Assembly: GCF_021018895.1 (NCBI RefSeq)
Contig: NC_079375.1
Span: 19,198,492-19,262,491 of the forward strand
DNA from: Seriola aureovittata
Taxonomy: Eukaryota; Chordata; Actinopteri; Carangiformes; Carangidae
DNA: 64,000 bases
Reading direction: 5' to 3'
Shown here in pieces: positions 1-13,710 of the stretch (position 1 is its first letter; every line of letters starts with the position of its first letter). Under the pieces are notes generated by a model. It did not search any database. It was given only the letters and a program-made list of their open reading frames with translations, and was not told the DNA's origin. Position numbers and translations under genes: made by a program.

Positions 1-325
1 AATTCAGTCTTTCCAACCTCCACCCCTGATCTGGCCTGACTGCATGTACGTTACCACTGCAGTAAAGGTGGGAAAGAGAAGGCCAAAGGTCTGTAGACTT
101 GCTGGTTGGCCATCACACAGCCCCTCCTTCCTGCTGGAGCTGAGGTGGGGAGGGTTAAACGACAGTGTGCATGGATGGAATAATTGATAATGGCTTGGAC
201 GTCACACAGCTCATTAGAAAGCAACATGAAGGTCATAAAGATGGGTTTGTTTTTCAAGTAAAGAGGAAATGGGATTAGTCAGAGGGTGACATAAATGGGG
301 ATGGGGTGTGTGTGAGACAACAATT

Positions 326-328
<3 letters not shown>

Positions 329-401
<73 letters not shown>
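329..401. repeat. (TG)n microsatellite
   Basis: Uninterrupted dinucleotide tract of about 36 units. Confidence 0.98.
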
Positions 402-404
<3 letters not shown>

Positions 405-757
405 AAGGTGCAGGTAGTCTATTTTTAGAGGATATTTGCATGTACCTTTTATGTTATTAAGGTAAATGCAATATTGTCTAGAACTCGTAATAACATCAAT
501 TAAAGATAATGACATGAAGTTTCACAATCTTTGTCTATTTAATACGCTCAATATGTTTAATGCTGCTCCATGGAAGAGATAGTTTATATATTGTAACACT
601 CAAGCGCCACCACTGCAATGCTTAATTGAAAGCAAAAGGCAATACTAAGAATAATAAAACTCAGCTCTGAAATCAATAGCAGCTGCCAACCCTGTCAAAC
701 CAGACAGAGGGATTAGTGATGGAAAAAATCAGGTTGTATGACTTCCTCTGTCAGGAA

Positions 758-760
<3 letters not shown>

Positions 761-799
<39 letters not shown>
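761..799. repeat. (GA)n microsatellite
   Basis: About 19 uninterrupted GA units. Confidence 0.98.
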
Positions 800-802
<3 letters not shown>

Positions 803-3151
803 CTTTTCATTTCATATTGTTGTGAAATTCCACATGAATACCTGTTTGGGTCACCCACAGGAATGTCCCAATCAGAGCATGCAGAGGTGAATTAGGAAGA
901 TCCCCCATGCTGCTGCCAAGAGCAAACAGACGAAGCTGTGGAGCCTCTTGAACTTCGTGCATTGGACAAACACTATCATAAAGCATTTTTATGCAAACAG
1001 CCGAATATGAGGAACTATCCCCCTTAGGACACTGGAGCCGCCTTAAACGTTCGCACAGTGCTGCGTAATAGAGCTGAAACGATTACTCAATTAAAATCGA
1101 TCAGCTGATCAACAGAGAACTGACTCTTTTTTTTAGGATCATCGAATTGATGATGATCAATTTATCACTGAAATAATGTTTCATGGTTCCAGCTTCTTAA
1201 ATGTGAATATGTCTGTGTCCTGCTGCTTGAAGGACACCATCCTCACCTTCCATCAGTTCAGGTAGCTCTTATAAAACCATGCACGTAAAATATGTGTGTA
1301 AATACGTATGTATAAGTATTTATATATGTGCATGTCTGTGAGTACGAGTAGATACATATTTTCCTTTGCTTTAGTTATTTTTAATTCATAAATTTTGCTG
1401 AATCATTGTAGACACTGCTGTGTTTTATCTTTTATCACTATTGTTACAGTTAGTCACATGTTTGGTTTTACAACAATGGCTATGAAATGAAATGAAACTA
1501 AACTTTTTGAAGAGAAAGAACTAGCGAGCACCTGCATCCACACATTTCAGAGCACTCCCATCTCCTCTGCACGAGACATTAGTCACTAATTTGCCACGAC
1601 CTCATTAAATCAGTGGATATCTGAGAAGCTGAGCTTAGTCTAGTGTGTCGCTCTCAAGGTGAAATTTATTTCTTTGCAAACTGCTGGCATTTGACCTTGC
1701 TGATCAGAGTTCAACAGGCTGGGTGGGATAGTGTGAATATCAGAGGGCTATAGATCATACAGGAACCACAGCACAGAGGATATGAGAGAGGTGAAACCCT
1801 AAACACCTTAAATTTGAAAGGGAACTTGGGTTCGTATAATAGTTTGAGACCCATAAACTAGACCCACTACACAGCATTGTTCTATTTAGCACAACAGGAT
1901 ACTCCAGGACAGTCCATAGCACTGTACAGCCTCTCAAACGTGAGGTCATATCTTAAACAAGCCACACAATGAAAAAGAAGCAACTCCAAAGCACCTGAAC
2001 ACTTCCTTCCACCTACAGGAAGCATGGGATTACTTTAGGAGCGATGAACAGTGAGACACGTGGTTTCATAGTGTCTCTATCTATAGCACTGACTGCATGT
2101 AGTTCAGGACCCAAAGATCCACATTATCTGCAAGCAAGAAGGGACACTTCAGGACAAACAAGGACAGGAATGACAGGCATGTGGATAGTGGACTGATTAC
2201 TGCATGTGACTACTCAAGACAAGTTGCATGAGACACAGACACACACACACACACACACGGAAACAAGCTGATGGAAAGTGTCTGTATAAGGAAGCAAATA
2301 GTGCTGATGCAGAATTCCTTGAGTTGTAGTAAAGAATGCAACAGTCACTCTGAGAAATGCACATTCATGATGATATCCTACTGAGACAGATGCAAACAGC
2401 AAAGCCTCGTTAGAGTGAATACCTACCGATAGATTGCCAATTCTAAACTGATCAACACTATCAGACTGTGACAACATTCTCACAATAAACTCTGCACAGT
2501 ATTTACTGGTGCCACTGCTTCCAAGGCCAGGTGATTGATTTTACGATCGCTTTATGACTGAGTTGAAGGCCTCGTCGGTGCTGAGAGGCATGAGGGACGA
2601 GGTCAGGACAAAAGGCCAAGACCAGAAAGAATGAGACTCAAAGCAGGACTGAAAGCAAACTGTGTTATGTTGTTCAGTGGCAAACGTAGCTGGAAATAAA
2701 TCTGAGTTTCCTTTTGTCTGGTTAAAATAATCAGTGTAATTGTTAACACATCATAACAAGAAAGCAAAATGACCTTCCTGTTATTGTTATTCATTCATTT
2801 ATATTTGCACCTATACAAGATCCTTGTAAGCAAAGCTCAAAAGACACTGGAACCTACATTTCCCATAATGCAACTAGATATATCTATCTTTAGATACTCC
2901 TGAGATATGTACAGTCAGCACTACATACCAATCATAGTATACAGTTTGTTTTTGTTTGTTTTGTCTATTGTTGTTTTTTCCCCATTGTATTTATTCTGTT
3001 TTGAACCTATGTCTAGTCTATGTGAACCTATGGAAACTAGAAGGGCAAACACAGAGCGCAGACCTCCGCCAAGGCCAATGTCAAACAACAAACACCAGAC
3101 TTCAGAGAAAAAAAAATCTAATTCATAGCACGCACGCACGCATGCACGCAT

Positions 3152-3269
<118 letters not shown>

Positions 3270-3646
3270 ACTGTATACTCCCACTTCTTTCCAATTCTAC
3301 ACCTGCAGGGTGTAACACAGGCTTTCTGTTAGACATTTTAAATACCAAGATAACCTTAATGACATCACTGAGGTTACTTCTGCAAACTTTGGAAAGCTCC
3401 CTCCGCGAGTCACAGATGACGCAATAAAATTGCTTCACTGTTTAAAATTCAGAAAAACCTGCAGAAGGACAAGAGCATGAAAGAATTTCATCAATGCATA
3501 AAACCCCGACCAAAAGTCCCCAAGAGAAGTTGAAACAGCACTTGCGATATTCAGCGTGACTACAGGCTAAAGAAGTACCGGCCAGTCAGAAGCACTTTTG
3601 GTTTTGCTCTTTAAACATTTGTAGAGTTCCAGACAGAGACAGAGGA

Positions 3647-3662
3647 GGGGGGGGGGGGGGGG
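3647..3662. repeat. Poly(G) tract, 16 nt
   Basis: Uninterrupted G16; quadruplex-prone and assembly-prone. A second one lies at 4907-4924. Confidence 0.95.
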
Positions 3663-4906
3663 AAAGAGTGAATTTGCCATTTCCTTTCCATTATCAATTA
3701 GGAGGTTTCTAGTTTTCTGCTGTATTATTGAGAAATAACATTAAAGAAAGTCAGTTAATTTAAGTAGATTCACTATAGTTACAGGACCTTTAATTCAGCA
3801 GGACATGAAAGTTTAAGTTCTGTCAGACGGACGCATTGACTTACACACCACCAGATTGACTTACAACCCCCCCCCCCTCTACACACAAACACAGACACAC
3901 ACACAAAGGGGGTCAGAGTTACTATTAATCAGAAGCCACATGAATGGCTGCTCCTCCCTCTAATCACTGCGTCTCCGTTCATCTACCAGTTTCAAAGGCA
4001 TGTCGGGTGGAGGAAGAGGCTCACACTGTGGGTCAAGCTGAGGCCACTTCCTCAGCAGCCCACCCCAAATCCCTTCAAAAATGATGTTTGCCTCCTCCTC
4101 ATCCTCCCTCCGTCTCCCTTTACTTCCTCTCTCTTCATGCTATATTCATTTCTCAGCACAAGTAGGTCACTAGGTTCACCTCCCTCCTTCATGCATGTAG
4201 TTTTGTGTATTTTAAGAAAAAGGGACTGTGGACACAAAGAAACTGCATTGGAGTTAAAAATCCAGCTTATGTCCAACTTCTCTGCACAAAACATTTAATA
4301 CCACACAATACACAAATAGCTGCTTGGCAGAGCTTTGCCACAAGGTCACATCTCAAGGTAGAGAGTAAAAATTCTTTAACAAAACACTAGTGTTGTAAAG
4401 CAGCTTCAACATACATGAATTTGGGTACACAGAGATGTTATCTTTTTGTCCAAACAGAGCCAGTATGAAATGTCTGAATTGCAGATTCTGCGACTGATTG
4501 CTCCTGGTGAGAAAAAAAAAAATGTTGCACACAATAAGATAACTGTCTGGTTTTCCAATAAGAAGCCTGTGGAGAAGGAACAGTTACAGTTCAGGGAGGT
4601 ATTTGCACAAGGAGCCACTGTACAAGAACCATTCCTGGGACAAAAGTGAGCCCTTGTTGCACCGTGCACCAGAAAAGAGTGAGTAAATCATAGTCAAACA
4701 AAGCCTTTGAGGGCTTTGAAAGTCAGACAGAGTGTGAATGAGGCACCTGATTTCAGCAAATGAGGAGACACTGAGACGGTGGAGAGGAAGACAGGAGGTG
4801 ATTGTGCATCTCTTGGGACACCTGTTGCTGCTTGTTTTAAACAGAGAAACCTCATGAGGCATCAGACAACAACTTTGGGGCCCGCGGACTTTCAGGGCAA
4901 CAGAAA

Positions 4907-4924
4907 GGGGGGGGGGGGGGGGGG
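4907..4924. repeat. Poly(G) tract, 18 nt
   Basis: Uninterrupted G18, 1.2 kb from the previous G tract. Confidence 0.95.
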
Positions 4925-5116
4925 CAGTTTCTTCTCTCAAACACAGCACAGACACATGTTGATGTGTAGCCTTATGCTACAGGTGTCGAGTCGCAACTGG
5001 GCCTCAGTGAGGACGTACACACACCGGCCTTTGTTTGAGATGCCAGCAAAGTTCCCCAAAGACTCTAAAGAAATTAAAGAATCCATCACAGTGACACTGT
5101 TTCTCCCACCCGCTCG

Positions 5117-5118
<2 letters not shown>

Positions 5119-5186
<68 letters not shown>

Positions 5187-5208
5187 CACACACAAACACA
5201 CACACACA
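5119..5208. repeat. Interrupted (CA)n microsatellite
   Basis: About 90 bp of CA with CG, CT and AA interruptions. Confidence 0.97.
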
Positions 5209-5888
5209 GCTGAATTTACATGCAGATTCCACTGAGCGTTATGAATGATTCATTTATCTTTCCAGCCTTTAAGTTGAAATGCTTCTGCTGCATCTTAAAT
5301 TTTCCCCCAGTTAGTTTAAAAGCGCCACACACACTGTCGACATGTATTCAGCATTTGTTGTTAAGGAAGTCAGATCCATTCCGACTCTTCCTTACCTGTC
5401 TGACAGGAAACTGCTTTATGTTGGCTGGACTCTTCCTCCTCCTCTGACAGGATATCCCCATATTTGGGCAACAGCCTTATGAAATGCTGTGTATGTCAGA
5501 GGGAATAACATACCATAAGTGAGGAGAGCTTGTGTCCTTACAAAAAGGTGTGTCTTCCTGTGAGTGGGAGTACTTCAACCCACTTAGCCCAGTCCAACCA
5601 GACAGGAGGGTTGGCTTTACGCAACCTTTCTACAACATCAGCTGCACAGGGCAGGGGACAAACCTTGAAATACAAGGCAATCACAGGTGCAATCATTCCA
5701 GTGTCTGTTAGAAGCAAACCATTTCAAAGAAGCGATAGGTTTCATTTATTCTGAAACACGTGCATGGACATAAGTAAACACATAGGATGCACTGAAATGA
5801 ATGATTATGAGAAAATCAGTGATTGATTATTTCCAAAACAAAGATTCAATCTATAAATGTTTTAATATTGTCAACCAAGACACCATCT

Positions 5889-5926
5889 GTTGTTGCTGTT
5901 GTTGATGTTGTTGTTGTTGTTGTTGT
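5889..5926. repeat. (TTG)n trinucleotide repeat
   Basis: Twelve imperfect TTG units with CTG and ATG variants. A second run lies at 58136-58161. Confidence 0.95.
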
Positions 5927-6324
5927 GACATTGCTGTTTAGTGCTAATTACTACTAATTAATAATCTTCTTGGCTTTGCTTACATTCAGACAGGTTCTAA
6001 TTTTTTTTGGCTTTATGTCTGTACTAGCATGATTTCATCTTAACTCCTTTTCTCTATTAAGCACTTAAATATAAAAATAAATCATACTACTATTATTAGC
6101 ATCACTTAAAGTATTGTAGCTGCAGGCAGTTTACCAACGACGCTCTGCATGTGTTGGTTACTATAGAGTCCTTATCCAGACAGTAACTTGATCTACAGGG
6201 GTGTACACACACTATCTGAGCTGACTGACAAGACAAATAACCGAAAACTGACTCACGTCACAGGTGCTACATACTGCATTCAACCCACACTCTCTACAGG
6301 AAAAGGCCTTTTACACACATATGG

Positions 6325-6341
6325 ACACACACACACACACA

Positions 6342-6383
<42 letters not shown>
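6325..6383. repeat. (CA)n microsatellite
   Basis: About 59 bp, one GA interruption at 6341-6342. Confidence 0.97.
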
Positions 6384-6384
<1 letters not shown>

Positions 6385-9300
6385 TCTGTCTCTCTCATGA
6401 GAATAAACAATAATGACAAAGTATAATGGACAAGTGGAATAAAAGCTCACAGGGTGTTTGGACCACCTGGCAGTGTCAAAGTGACAGATGGCGTACATGT
6501 GTGTGTGAGACAGGGAGCAAGATAAAGGGATGAATTGTCATTGTGATGGCAACTAGACCACACGGGAAAGTTGGCTTTCAAGTTGGCATCATGTGGGACT
6601 AACGCAAACACTTTCACTTAACTTTAAAACCTTAGCTGATGGAAAAGAGCTGCCTCAAAGAACACCAAAGCACCTTGTCAAGTTTTTTTGCCTCCGTTAT
6701 GGCCACTGAACATTTTTCCAGCAGCCAGCAACTAGACGGAGGCATGAGTCAGTCAGAGTGCACCACCAAGTGGCAGCAAGAAGGAACTGCAGGTCTGCGG
6801 ATGAGAATTACCAAGTTATATGTCAACTTCTACATCAAAAGTGGCCCGAGTTGATTCCTATGATTGCCCCAAACCTTATAACATAGCTTTTTTTTTTTTT
6901 GCTTTGCTCTACTGAAGCCCGTTAAAACAGTCCACTGTCCTCTTCAGCTCGCCATTATTCACCAAATATGTGAACGCCACCAAAACTCTTCCTCAAATTA
7001 TGTAAAGCATCTAAAAAGACACACGCACGACTCTCCAAGCAGAACCCACAAAATGTGCTTTAAGGGACGCGGCCCTGTGAGAGAGACACTGTTTATCTGT
7101 TCCTGCAGATAGCTGCTGGCTGCTGAGACACTGCCAAACATCATCCACTCCTGTGACATGACCACTGGGGAGGAAGCAGAGCAGCAGACCACAAAGCTAG
7201 AAATGCATCCTCCGGCTGATCACTCCTGGGAGGTTTTTTCATAGTAGTGTTTTTGTTTTTTGAGAATTTGGCAGCAATCCCCTGTTATGTTTTGGTAGCA
7301 ACGCAAGTCAATGGAGAGAAATCTTTCCTTTACACCCTGGTCCCCCGCACGTACCCCCTCCTATCTCCCCCTCTCTCAGAGTCAAGCTGAACAGCAGGTG
7401 GATGACAGACAGATTCTCCCGTATGTCTACAGCTCTTATGCACAGAAATACGCGAAGCTCCACTGAAACATGTTTTCTGGTTTAATAAGGCAGGTGATTT
7501 CCATTTTTTTCATATTTTGCTGCATAAATTTCAAGTGCTTTTGCATGCATAACTGAAAAGTTTGTTGAAGAGTTGGAAATAGGATTACAACTAATGATTT
7601 TCTTTCATTGAATGAATCTTTTTTTTTTTTAATTTACTCATTAATCCTTTCATCAAGAAACTGTCAGAAAATACTGAATAAGGCCCCTCACAATTTCACA
7701 GTGGTCGAGATGACATCATTAAATTGAAATGTTGTGTCTGAACAAAAAGAAAAAGGCCGGTTCTCACAGCAGTCTGTGAAAAAAGGAAAGTATTAAAAGC
7801 ACCACTGTAAATAATAAAAGTATTGATGGCTGAATTCCATTTAGCTGGTTCAGGTTCAGGGTCCTGGCGTTGTGCAGGCTGGCTGGAGTCATTGTTAATG
7901 TTATTATTAATAATATCCGCGCTTTATATGGACAGGAAAAAATGTCTGCTGAGGCATTTCTGTCTGATAAATGACAAACAATTAATTGATTATAAAATCT
8001 GTCTGTGATTAGATACATTTTACTATTTAATCAATCGACTGTTCATTACAATGTTTCAGCGCTTGTTAGAAAATTAGGATTGATTCTGAAAATATGGAGC
8101 GTTTTACTGTTTACAGACACTAGTGATGTCGAATCATCTTTGTTGGCAGAGAAAACTTTAGTTTGTGTTTGGATGACAGATTGCGTCTTTAAAAGCAGTC
8201 GGTTTCAAGCAGATGTTTCTTTTAAAAAATATTTTGTTGTGCAAGAGTCACACAACTGTAAACATCACGATACAAAAACATTATGAATATTGAATATGAA
8301 TATATTGATTGCTTCTTATTTGTAATCATCATACACATGATAAGTTATGCTAATTAACTAATTGTTCATTCTCACTTGTGTCCTCATCTAGTTTAGTTCC
8401 ACGCTTGAGTTTTGCCTCTGAATGTTCAGTAATTCATACAGGGAAACAAAATGGAAATTCATTCTGATTATCAGGTTGATTTACCGACATGTCTGCCACA
8501 AACACTCCCACCTGTTACCTTCACACCGTGACGTTCCTCATGAGCACTGACGAGCAGTCAGCTTCTCAGCTCATTAACTGACCTTGACAATTTGAGGGAT
8601 AGTTGCGAATCTAACCTCAGATCAGTGTCTATGAGGAACTTCAACCTTGGACACAGTTTACACTCTAAACACACCTATCTTATCTGGCTCCTTCTCTCTG
8701 TCCAATGGGAGTTGAGGATGAACAGCCATGGACTAACAGCAAACGGAGGCCTCCTGAACAAAAAAAACTATCTTAGGTCTGAAATGTCAGTGTGTGTTTC
8801 CCCATTGGGTTTGTATTTAAAGTATTATCCTACAATCTGAGCGGGCTGCGAGGGGTCCATTTACACCTTCTAATTTTTCTCTAACAGTCCTTTGACTTTT
8901 TAATTACAAAACAATCATGCATGATTGGACAGCTATAATATAAAAAGCAGCAACAACAGCTTGGATGTATAATAAATAATGTACAATGCTTACACATAGA
9001 AAAAAATCTACTTCAGCTTCAGACAAAAAGGAAATTCACCTGCTAAAACCAGAAAAAGGGAGACAGACTCAAGATGGCGTTGTTGAGTTGACTTGTTAAC
9101 TCATTCCACCTTTAATCTGTTGTTTTTGCACGTGCAAGATGCAAACTGCAAAGATATGTCAAAGATATTCCTCCAAAAGCCGACTGAGAATGGTTTGATT
9201 GAATATTTTGGGGTTTTGGCTGCTGGTGAGACAAAATAAAAGATGTCAATCTGGGCAAATGAAATAAATAGACAGATTAATTGATGAGAATAAATGTTAG

Positions 9301-9770
9301 CAGCAGCACTAGTTGTTTCCTTGTGATGACTGGGCTTTTATCATTTGACATAAACCTTGTATTTGCAAAATAGCATCAAGCAGAACATTGCTACATACAT
9401 CACTGATTTGAGAATACAAATCGAGAAAAACTGAATGACATAGGACCTTCAGGACAAGCTGTGTAGCTGTGATGAGGAAGTTGTGGTCACAAAGCATTCC
9501 ACGGTTTCTCCTCCCATGTGGATTTTGGTTTCTGCTTGTTTGGGTGGAGACGCCAGTTCTACCTTTCTGTCTGTCAACTGTCTCCCTCCGTTCAGTCTGA
9601 CAAACACGACTACAGAAGCTCTGCACCCTGAGTGCAGCCTCTGTCACGTCTAGCCGGCCTGTGACCCGCCTGTCAGAGGAATTAAAAAAGGTAGACCGCC
9701 AGTGCGAAGGCGGCGAGGGAATGAGGGGAAATTACAACTGTTGCACTACCTTTCCCACCTATCTGAGATG

Positions 9771-9784
9771 GTTGCCATGACAAC
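9771..9784. promoter_or_regulatory. RFX X-box-like site
   Basis: GTTGCCATGACAAC is one base from the perfect palindromic X-box bound by RFX factors. It sits in a locally GC-richer stretch (about 9660-9850) with several CpGs. Function is inferred from the motif alone. Confidence 0.35.
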
Positions 9785-10265
9785 ACTTCCTGTTTGGCCT
9801 GATGAGGGCGCGCATCAGAGGTTGATGTCAACCCGATTAGTAGCCTACATGAGCACCAACAGCGCCTGACTTCCTGACACCAGCAGTGAAAAATCAACCA
9901 TCTATCTTCACCTTATTCTCGTGCTGTAACATTTCATTCCCTGTAGCTTCTGGTTGATTTGCAAATTAGAGCAGACAGAAAAATAAAACAGTATCTAGGA
10001 AAATGTTTCTGCTTTAGAGTAGTTATGTTACTGAGTTGGTCTATTTTGAGCCAATGAAAAAGGATCCAGTAACGCTTGGTATTTCATGAAAGCAAGTAAT
10101 TTTACTGCCAAACCAACAGATGGGTGTGACTTTATATCCACAATGTCACCACCACTCCTCTCAGTACATCTGCTCCTGGGTAGGGTGGAATTCAAGCAAA
10201 CCAGCCACTGTAGGCCAGGCCTTGTGACTACCAACATACACACTGCAGAACGCGTGCACGCACAT

Positions 10266-10266
<1 letters not shown>

Positions 10267-10328
<62 letters not shown>
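10267..10328. repeat. (CA)n microsatellite
   Basis: 31 perfect units after a GCACGCACATGCA variant head. Confidence 0.98.
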
Positions 10329-10329
<1 letters not shown>

Positions 10330-10967
10330 GCTAACTCAAGCAAGCCCTTAAGGGTTACAGTATGTCTTTAAATACCTCTGAAGTGCTCAAAAATCAGAAG
10401 TAGGTTTTGAAGAGAAAAGAAAAATGGAAATGGTGGAGTTCTCGTTTGTGCGTGTAGCTGAGTGCGATATTCAAAAAGAAAAAGCAAGGGCTCATATTGA
10501 AACTCCCTTTTTGAAACCGAAAAAGATTTGTAACATAGATTATTGACGACTGTTCTGTAGTTGTGGAGAATATGCATAAAATTAAATTATCTGCAAAATT
10601 TTAAATCAATTGTTAAACTGTTTATGGATCAAATAACCAGTCACCACTCTTGATCATTGATTGCCTTCAAAGGCAACTAGAGAAATTATTAAAGAAAGCA
10701 TAAATCCCTCACAGATGAGAAATGCTTATTATCTTGCAGTATGTGACATCAGGAAACGAAACTTGATTAATTGTCTCTTCAGATTCATAATCTGGTTTTT
10801 ACTTCCTGAAATAAAATTTCATTTTAGATTCATTTATTTTGGTATTTAGAAAAGTTCTCTTAGGTCTGATTGTGTTTAGATTTATACTTAACATTTGAGA
10901 ACTTTGACGTCTTTCATTAAACGAAGAAGACATGTTTAGAGCAGAAACACATGGTAGAAAAGCAAGT

Positions 10968-11115
10968 TTAGGGCTGCAACTAATGATTATTTTATTATCT
11001 ATCAATCCGTCAATTATTTTCTCATTTAATCTAATGATTGGTTTCTATATAAAATGTCAGAATGAACGAAAAATGTCTATCACAGTTTCGCAGAGTCCAG
11101 TCTTATGTCCAAGAT
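10968..11115. repeat. Percomorph repeat (GGGCTGCAACTAATGATTATTTT type)
   Basis: Begins AGGGCTGCAACTAATGATTA, followed by ATCAATCCGTCAATTATTTTC and TATAAAATGTCAGAATGAACG. This is a well-known dispersed unit of percomorph genomes. A related fragment lies at 61407-61530. Confidence 0.55.
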
Positions 11116-13389
11116 AAGTTTTCTGTGATAAAAAACTGTTTGATATTCCATTTTCTTTTGATCAACTCACGGATTACTAGCGTACTCTACGAAGAGATGG
11201 AAACATATACTTTAGAGCATGCACTTTTAGAAACATATACTTAAGCTCCGTGTGTGTGTATATGTGTAACATGTTGAGAAAATATGTGAATCACTCAGCC
11301 CAGTAAGGAAGTAGTAAGATCACTCAAAAGACACTGGCATGCACGCACAGACACGTACACACGCCAACTCCTACTTCAACAAACTGTGTACTCTGAAAGA
11401 CCTGCGGGGAATCCACAGATAGCACTATGAGGAAGCAGATCCTGGCTGATGAGAGGCTCAGACAGCAGCCTCCGCCGCGTCTTCCTCCTGAACCAAACTG
11501 GCCTTTTGTCAGAAACTTGCAGACAGAGCTGCCGATCGAGTTGGCCCGCATTCTGTGTTTTAGGGAGATGAACGCTGCTTCCAGAGCAGCCTGTTAGCCG
11601 ATAAGGTAGGCTACTATGCAGCATTGGTTACAGCTGCGTGTGCCACTTCCCACATGATCCCAACAGTTCATCCATTGTTCCACAAGTTAAACTCATATGG
11701 CAGAGACAGAGGAAGGAGATTGAAATCCATCCTCTCTTCAATCTCAAGCTGTACAGGGACCTATCCTTTTCAACTAATCCTTGCATTAGGCAAGACATTG
11801 TTCCCATCTCGACCACCTAGCCCCCTCCTCCTGTTACTAATCAATTTACATGCATTACACGTCACGTTAAATCCTGCCAGCAATCCGGGCTAACCTACTC
11901 ACACAACTCCAAAATGCAGGCCGTGCCATCAAAGCTGGCAGAGAGAATTCAAAGGCTGTCAAAAGGTCACACTTTTAACTCAACATAACATTAAACTCAC
12001 ATCTCAATAAGCATAACCTGAGGAAATGTCATCTGTCCATTTAAATATGGGAAGGAAATGAAAAATTCTTGTCAATAAACAGGGGTCTAGTGTTTGTTCC
12101 AAGAACCTGACAGCATGAGACAAGGCAGCTGTTCACGATCGTCATCATCCTCATTTCTAGTAAAATGACAACATAAGGCTGCTGTTACCAGTGATACCAG
12201 TGAATGTAGGGCATGAGCGAGCGAGCGCCGACGCACACGTGTATCAAATGTAAGAAACACAGTGAGCAGCAACAGGTGCTTTCATAAGAAAGACACTGAC
12301 ACAGATTTTGTCACACGTGTTCCTGTCTTCATGTTTGTCACCTCATCTCCTCTGAATTCTGAGGCACTTCCTCCTGCCTGTTGTCTGTCGTGAAGCCTGC
12401 CATAATAAATCCTAATGCACATCACACCCAACCAAACCCCTGTCACCAGTGTGAAGGCAGGAAGTGTGCGATCCTCAGCTTCCAGTGTGCACGGTGCGAC
12501 CCACTCATGTTGATGGGCGTTGAGAGGAGGCTTTGATGGCGGTGAATGGGGTACTAATGAGTTGGCCTTATCAATGGCCAGTCTGTATTCTGTCCTCCCT
12601 AATGGCCAGGGGACATCAACAGAGCTGTTGATGCTCCATGTAAACATTTCAGCCACTTCCCTGTGTGGGGCCTCCACTTCAACCATCACACTGGGTTCAT
12701 AATCTAATTGGTTCACGTTGGACTACACTGGCAATGTTGCAAGTGATTATCTATTGCATAATCGACTAATGTGAAGGAAGTGGCTGGTTTACATATCTAT
12801 AAAAGTGCTATTCTGTTCTGGAATAATCTATTTGCTTTCCAAAATAAGTCATTATGTGGCAAACACAATAGGTGGGGCCTGTGGGGAATAATCAGGGCAG
12901 AAGGCCCAGACAGCACAGTGCTGAATAAAACCTTCAGCTCGAGCTATCACCTGTTGAAAACCATATATATGAATCAAACCTCATAGTTGTGCGTGTGGCC
13001 GCTGGAGTCACAGGTATGTAAAATGAAACACTGTCGTGTCAAAATTAGCTGTGGGGCCACACAAGTGTTGCATAAACGGATGAAGACTGTGAAAGCTGGC
13101 AGCAATGACAGTAAATATGTCTCATAGTAGAGCAGATTGAGAGCAACTGTTGCTTCAGGTAAAAAGCGCGTTATGTCCGCTGTTAATTTGACAGTTTATC
13201 GACACATGGCAGTCTTACCTGGCCGAGGTAATGTAAAGTCAGGTCTAGCCGTGTCTCCTTTCACTGAAGCCAAACTCTATCCGTCAACAGACTGGGAGGA
13301 GACCTTTCCCTCTGCTCTGTCGCTCACGGCGCAATGTCACAACTACACCAGTGTGTTTACACCATAGACTGTGGAAAACTAGCTCTACA

Positions 13390-13710
13390 TGTACCGCACT
13401 GTCGCCGTCAGAGCTGCCCGATTCGCACCGTTTTCACTTTCCGCTCACGGGTTGGTGTCAATATTTAATTGTCGTTTACTTTTTCTTCCTTCACAGTACG
13501 ACCAGTCTCCCCCCCTCTCCTTTCCTTTTCCTCCTCCACTTGGACGCCTCGCGACGAGAACAGCCGAATTTGGTCGGGAGGAGGGAGGCGGACCAACCGA
13601 AACCCCGGTGAGGCGGACGTTCACCAGCGTCAAGCTAGACACTACTGACATACCACTTCCGGAGATTTTCACAATAAAACGCTGGTTTTATTATATTATA
13701 TATAAAAAGC
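13390..13710 (-). promoter_or_regulatory. CpG-richer promoter-like block (possible gng12 promoter/first exon)
   Basis: CpG is much denser here than in the flanking A/T-rich DNA. On the minus strand there is a TATA-like run (about 13694-13708), then an ETS-type CCGGAAGTG (13653-13661), then a G-rich leader with possible donors (ACCC|GTGAGC, AAA|GTAAAC). A plus-strand donor-like CCCG|GTGAGG is also present, so direction is uncertain. In tetrapods GNG12 lies beyond the WLS 3' end on the same strand, which makes gng12 the natural guess. No G-gamma coding exon was seen in 1-13 kb, so this remains inference. Confidence 0.35.

Noticed and set aside
4446..4649. Plus-strand frame starting MSKQSQYEMSELQILRLIAPGE
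   Set aside because: It looks protein-like at first, but has no homologue I recognise, no splice support and an A-run in the middle.
5119..5208. Interrupted repeats resembling a spaced array
   Set aside because: Not a CRISPR: there are no unique spacers, only microsatellite interruptions, in a eukaryotic genome.
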